This document shows, piece after piece, positions 14,714 to 17,745 of a stretch of DNA of 17,745 nucleotides. Every line of letters starts with the position of its first letter. The first letter of the stretch is position 1. Source of the DNA: Candidatus Kapaibacterium sp. (GTDB taxonomy: Bacteria; Bacteroidota; Ignavibacteria; Kapaibacteriales; UBA2268). The notes beneath the pieces were generated by a model. That model had not been told where the DNA came from. It did not search any database and was given only the letters and a program-made list of their open reading frames with translations. Location: contig CALHRB010000103.1 in assembly GCA_938038165.1 (NCBI GenBank), positions 1 through 17,745 of the forward strand. Reading direction: 5' to 3'. The position numbers and the translations under genes were made by a program.

Positions 14714-16189
14714 ATGAAAACTGTAGCTTTAGTTTTTCCTAATCAGATTTTTGAGGATGTCAGCCATTTAGAAGTATGTGAAAAAATATATTTGATCGAG
14801 GAATATCTATTTTTCAGGCAATATCCTTTTCATAAGCAAAAATTGGCTTTCCATAGAGCCTCGATGAAATTTTATGAAGAGTACCTTAGAAAGAAAGGTT
14901 TCAAATCAGAATATATTTCAAGTCTTGACAGACTGTCTGATATTAGATATTTAATTCCTCATATTAAAAATTCGGGTTATGATAGCATTCTATTTGTGAA
15001 CCTTACAGATGATTGGCTAAGAAAAAGAATAATTAATTCCTGCAAAAAATACAAAATGAACTTTAAAGAACTTGAAACACCAATGTTCCTAAACAGCAGA
15101 GATGAAATTATAAGCTATTTTTCTGACAAAAAATCTTTCAGACAAAGCGATTTTTATATCTGGCAAAGAAAAAAAATGAAAATTCTTTTGGACAATACCG
15201 GAAAACCTGTTGGCGGAAAGTGGTCTTTTGACGATGAAAACAGATTGAAATATCCAAAAGATAAAAAACCACCAATAGTTAATTTCCCTGATTTGAATAG
15301 CTATTATTCCGAAGCATTTGATTATGTGAACGAAAATTTCACCTCTAATTATGGAAAAACAAATAAAAATCGGACATACCCTGTAACTTTCGATGAAGCG
15401 AAAAAATGGTTCAATGACTTCCTAGAACAAAGATTTGTGGATTTTGGTCCTTACGAAGATGCAATTCTTTCAGAAGAATTATTTCTGAATCATAGTTTGT
15501 TAAGTCCTTTGATTAATGTTGGACTTTTAACTCCAGATTTTATAATTAATCAAACTATTGAATATAGTTTAGAAAATAAGATTCCCATTAACTCTCTTGA
15601 GGGATTTATCAGGCAGATAATCGGATGGCGGGAATTTATCAGAGCTATCTACGAGCTTAAGGGAAGTTATCAAAGAAATAAAAATTTTTGGAACTTTTCA
15701 CGAAAAATCCCTGAATCACTCTGGAACGGTACAACCGGAATTGAACCAATTGATATTACAGTTAACAAAGTCATCGAGACCGGTTATTGCCACCACATTG
15801 AAAGATTAATGATTCTTGGAAGCTTTATGTTGCTTTGCGAATTCGACCCAGATGAAGTCTATCGTTGGTTTATGACTTTATTTGTTGATGCTTATGACTG
15901 GGTTATGGTACCAAATGTTTACGGAATGAGTCAATTTGCCGACGGCGGGCTTATGTCAACCAAACCATACATTAGCGGAAGTGCATATCTTATGAAAATG
16001 AGTAATTTCAAAAAGGGCAACTGGCAAAAAATTTGGGATAGTTTGTTCTGGAGATTTCTCAGCATTCATCGCGACTTCTTTATTAAAAACCCAAGGCTTG
16101 GCATGCTTGTAAGGTCTTTCGACAATTTTGATTCTTCGAAAAAATATGAAATTATCCAAATATCTAAAAATTTCTTAAGTTCTATATAA
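14714..16189 (+). CDS. Photolyase/cryptochrome-related flavoprotein (DPRP family) without Fe-S cysteines
   Basis: A 491-residue soluble protein of the deoxyribodipyrimidine photolyase-related family, the group that includes the bacterial Fe-S photolyases PhrB and CryB. Members bind FAD and repair (6-4) photoproducts or act as light sensors. Seen: an N-terminal Rossmann-like domain (1-140), then the FAD-binding helical domain with GFIRQIIGWREFIR (297-310), GYCHHIERLMILG (357-369), DAYDWVMVPNVYGMSQFADG (392-411) and STKPYISGSAY (415-425). In PhrB, three cysteines of the [4Fe-4S] cluster lie just after the last block; here that stretch (426-460) is shorter and has no cysteine. The only C-terminal cysteines are C359 and C375, so the cluster is almost certainly absent. 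The gene stands alone, divergent from the cytochrome operon across 168 bp. Repair versus sensing cannot be decided. Confidence 0.88.
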   Translation: MKTVALVFPNQIFEDVSHLEVCEKIYLIEEYLFFRQYPFHKQKLAFHRASMKFYEEYLRKKGFKSEYISSLDRLSDIRYLIPHIKNSGYDSILFVNLTDDWLRKRIINSCKKYKMNFKELETPMFLNSRDEIISYFSDKKSFRQSDFYIWQRKKMKILLDNTGKPVGGKWSFDDENRLKYPKDKKPPIVNFPDLNSYYSEAFDYVNENFTSNYGKTNKNRTYPVTFDEAKKWFNDFLEQRFVDFGPYEDAILSEELFLNHSLLSPLINVGLLTPDFIINQTIEYSLENKIPINSLEGFIRQIIGWREFIRAIYELKGSYQRNKNFWNFSRKIPESLWNGTTGIEPIDITVNKVIETGYCHHIERLMILGSFMLLCEFDPDEVYRWFMTLFVDAYDWVMVPNVYGMSQFADGGLMSTKPYISGSAYLMKMSNFKKGNWQKIWDSLFWRFLSIHRDFFIKNPRLGMLVRSFDNFDSSKKYEIIQISKNFLSSI

Positions 16190-16529
16190 TCAGTCAATTG
16201 TCCAAATATCAATAATCTTTTACAACATATGATTACAGATTTATTTAGAATCTAATATTCTAACTACCCCATCAATACTCTTTATTGCATATGTTACATA
16301 ACTAATATTTCATTTAAAAATTAGTTCTAATTTAAGAAATTAATAAAATTTTTATTTTTAGACAAATCTAAATCTCTTTAAATTGTGAAATACAAAAAAT
16401 TTATGTCTATTAGTTATTGATTCTTAAAATTCATTTTAATTCACCAAAGATTTTTTCCAGCTTAATATCACAATTCTAATTTTCATTGATTTAATTGTTC
16501 AGATTCAATAAACTATTTTTGGAGAACTT
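16190..16529. other. Gene-free A/T-rich spacer before the lipoprotein gene
   Basis: This 340 bp has no credible gene, RNA or strong hairpin. A short dyad AAATTAG-TT-CTAATTT (16318-16333) has no T-tract. No clear terminator for the photolyase-related gene is visible. The promoter of the downstream lipoprotein gene must lie here, but I cannot place it. Only the ribosome binding site GGAG (16521-16524), 5 bases before the ATG at 16530, is clear. Confidence 0.6.
16521..16524 (+). promoter_or_regulatory. Ribosome binding site of the PhoX-like lipoprotein gene
   Basis: GGAG, 5 bases before ATG 16530; it fixes that start. Confidence 0.7.
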
Positions 16530-17705
16530 ATGTTAAAGAAATTAACAATCTTTGTACTAACAATTTTTTCGATTATTTCTTTTTTTAGTTGTAGCGAAGA
16601 TACAACTGACAATACTAAAAAGGAGGTTGTTCTAAAACATTATTCTGTTTCACCAACTTTTTTGAAAAACCTGATGCCGGGTTTAGAAGTATATTCATTA
16701 ATTTCGAGTGATGATGTTCTTCCTCAATCCCCCGGATTTATCTTTGGTGGCTCTGCTGATGGATCTGGTTTATTAAAAAATAGTGATGGTACATTTACTT
16801 TATTAGTAAATCACGAAGATAATTTTTCAATTTCAAGAATTACACTTGACAAGACGTTCAAGCCAATTAAAGGCGAATATGTTATCAATTCTGATTTAGG
16901 AAAGTATAGACTTTGCTCTGCAACTTTGGCAACTCCATCTGAGCATGGATTTGGACCATTGTTCATAAGTTGTGGGGAAAGCACCCCTAAATCAGAAGCT
17001 CTTGGCTTGAATCCGTATGCTGCAGCTCTTAGTCAACCTAAGTGGCTAAAGGCTTTGGGTCGCTGGTCATTTGAAAATGCAGTTCCACTTCCTAAGGATG
17101 CCTATGCAGGAAAAACAGTCATAATAATCGGCGATGATGATTCCAGTCCGGGTGGCGGTCAGGTTGCTCTCTATGTCAGCAATACGGTTGGAGACCTTGA
17201 CAATGGTAGTCTCTATGCATTAACCCGCGATGACGGCGATACCTCTGAAACTACGATGAAAGTCGGGCAAACATACAACGTTACATTCAAAAAAATCAAT
17301 GATATAACTCAAGAAGACTTAAATGCTCAATGTATAGCTTTAGGAGCTATTAGATTTGGCAGAACTGAAGATCTTGATTACCAAAAGGGCGGTGGATCAA
17401 ATGGTAGAAATATTTATTTTACAACAACCGGACAGAAAAATTATCCCTCAAGAACATATAAGGGTAGAGTTTATAAATTAGTTTTAGATCCTAATGATCC
17501 ACTAAAAGGCAAATTAGAATGTATCCTTGACGGTGATGATAAAAACGGTCCGGCTAAATTATTACAAGATCCTGATAATATCTGTGTTACAAAAAATTAT
17601 GTTTATATCCAGGAAGACCCAAATACCTATGGCGATGAAACTCACGATTCATATATTTATCAATATAATATTTGTTTCAAATTACTTCTCTACCTCAAAC
17701 CATAA
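16530..17705 (+). CDS. PhoX/DUF839-like lipoprotein, C-terminus probably broken
   Basis: A 391-residue predicted lipoprotein. Seen: a lysine-containing N-terminus, a hydrophobic core and a lipobox-like SFFSC with C21, followed by acidic residues (SEDTTD) that may direct surface export in Bacteroidota. The body resembles the PhoX/DUF839 beta-propeller (iron- and calcium-dependent phosphatases and relatives). Supporting blocks are DGTFTLLVNHEDNFSISR (86-103), SCGE (147-150, comparable to the iron-ligand CEE of PhoX), the GDDD of IIGDDDSS (201-204), GRTEDLDY (277-284), and PDNICVT (348-354) followed by EDPNTYGDETHDSYIYQY. After YIYQYNI (about 380) the protein turns into CFKLLLYLKP and stops. The family should continue with a further stretch containing more propeller strands, so the gene is probably truncated, frameshifted or joined to foreign or misassembled DNA. 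Phosphatase activity is not established. Confidence 0.7.
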   Translation: MLKKLTIFVLTIFSIISFFSCSEDTTDNTKKEVVLKHYSVSPTFLKNLMPGLEVYSLISSDDVLPQSPGFIFGGSADGSGLLKNSDGTFTLLVNHEDNFSISRITLDKTFKPIKGEYVINSDLGKYRLCSATLATPSEHGFGPLFISCGESTPKSEALGLNPYAAALSQPKWLKALGRWSFENAVPLPKDAYAGKTVIIIGDDDSSPGGGQVALYVSNTVGDLDNGSLYALTRDDGDTSETTMKVGQTYNVTFKKINDITQEDLNAQCIALGAIRFGRTEDLDYQKGGGSNGRNIYFTTTGQKNYPSRTYKGRVYKLVLDPNDPLKGKLECILDGDDKNGPAKLLQDPDNICVTKNYVYIQEDPNTYGDETHDSYIYQYNICFKLLLYLKP

Positions 17706-17722
17706 AAACCCCACATAATTAC

Positions 17723-17745
17723 TGTATTAATAAACGTGTAATACA
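17723..17745. repeat. Short inverted repeat at the right edge
   Basis: TGTATTA (17723-17729) and TAATACA (17739-17745) are perfect 7-base inverted arms around a 9-base loop, ending exactly at the last base of the window. It may be chance, a hairpin-induced assembly end, or the edge of an inserted element. Confidence 0.35.

Noticed and set aside
16190..16529. Possible small RNA or riboswitch before the lipoprotein gene
   Set aside because: No strong stem, no G/C-rich core and no terminator; only A/T-rich sequence with one short dyad.
17527..17718. Overlapping 63-codon frame at the right edge as a frameshifted continuation of the lipoprotein
   Set aside because: Its sequence downstream of the break shows no resemblance to the expected propeller continuation, so a simple frameshift is not supported.

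Overview
The window is AT-rich chromosomal DNA from a bacterium. Several genes point to the Bacteroidota/Chlorobiota assemblage, perhaps Ignavibacteria or Kapabacteria. These are an EF-G-like GTPase with a GHGGCGKT P-loop, a PhoX-like lipoprotein of a type I associate with Bacteroidota, and a cytochrome/beta-barrel protein with a PAFARKY...CxxCH N-terminus. This placement is an inference from protein style, not a phylogeny. No rRNA, tRNA, CRISPR array or insertion sequence was seen.

Layout. 1-1135 (minus strand): an Ogg2-type 8-oxoguanine DNA glycosylase gene followed by the 5' part of murG, which runs off the left edge. 1216-5186 (plus strand): a tight hemC-hemB-hemL cluster for tetrapyrrole synthesis by the C5 (glutamate) route, with a PrsW-type intramembrane protease gene coupled to the end of hemL. 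5314-6054 (minus): a cysteine-rich DUF5714-type protein. 6223-7395 (plus): an acetyl-CoA acetyltransferase with a clear rho-independent terminator. 7459-11652 (minus): two ribosome-associated GTPase genes in tandem, an EF-G paralogue then typA, separated by a terminator hairpin. 11973-14536 (minus): a two-gene c-type cytochrome operon, with a secreted pentaheme protein followed by a one-heme cytochrome fused to a probable outer-membrane beta-barrel. 14714-16189 (plus, divergent from the cytochromes): a photolyase/cryptochrome-related protein lacking the cysteines of the Fe-S branch. 16530-17705 (plus): a PhoX/DUF839-like lipoprotein whose C-terminus departs abruptly from what the family should look like, close to the right edge.

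How the genes connect. The hem cluster supplies the haem precursor that the c-type cytochromes would need. The cytochrome pair is the most interesting part: the order (periplasmic multihaem protein, then haem-bearing porin) fits electron transfer across the outer membrane and recalls Cyc2-type fused cytochrome-porins. The substrate and direction of electron flow cannot be read from the sequence. The remaining genes are mostly housekeeping (peptidoglycan precursor, base-excision repair, translation factors, thiolase) with unusual residues noted individually.
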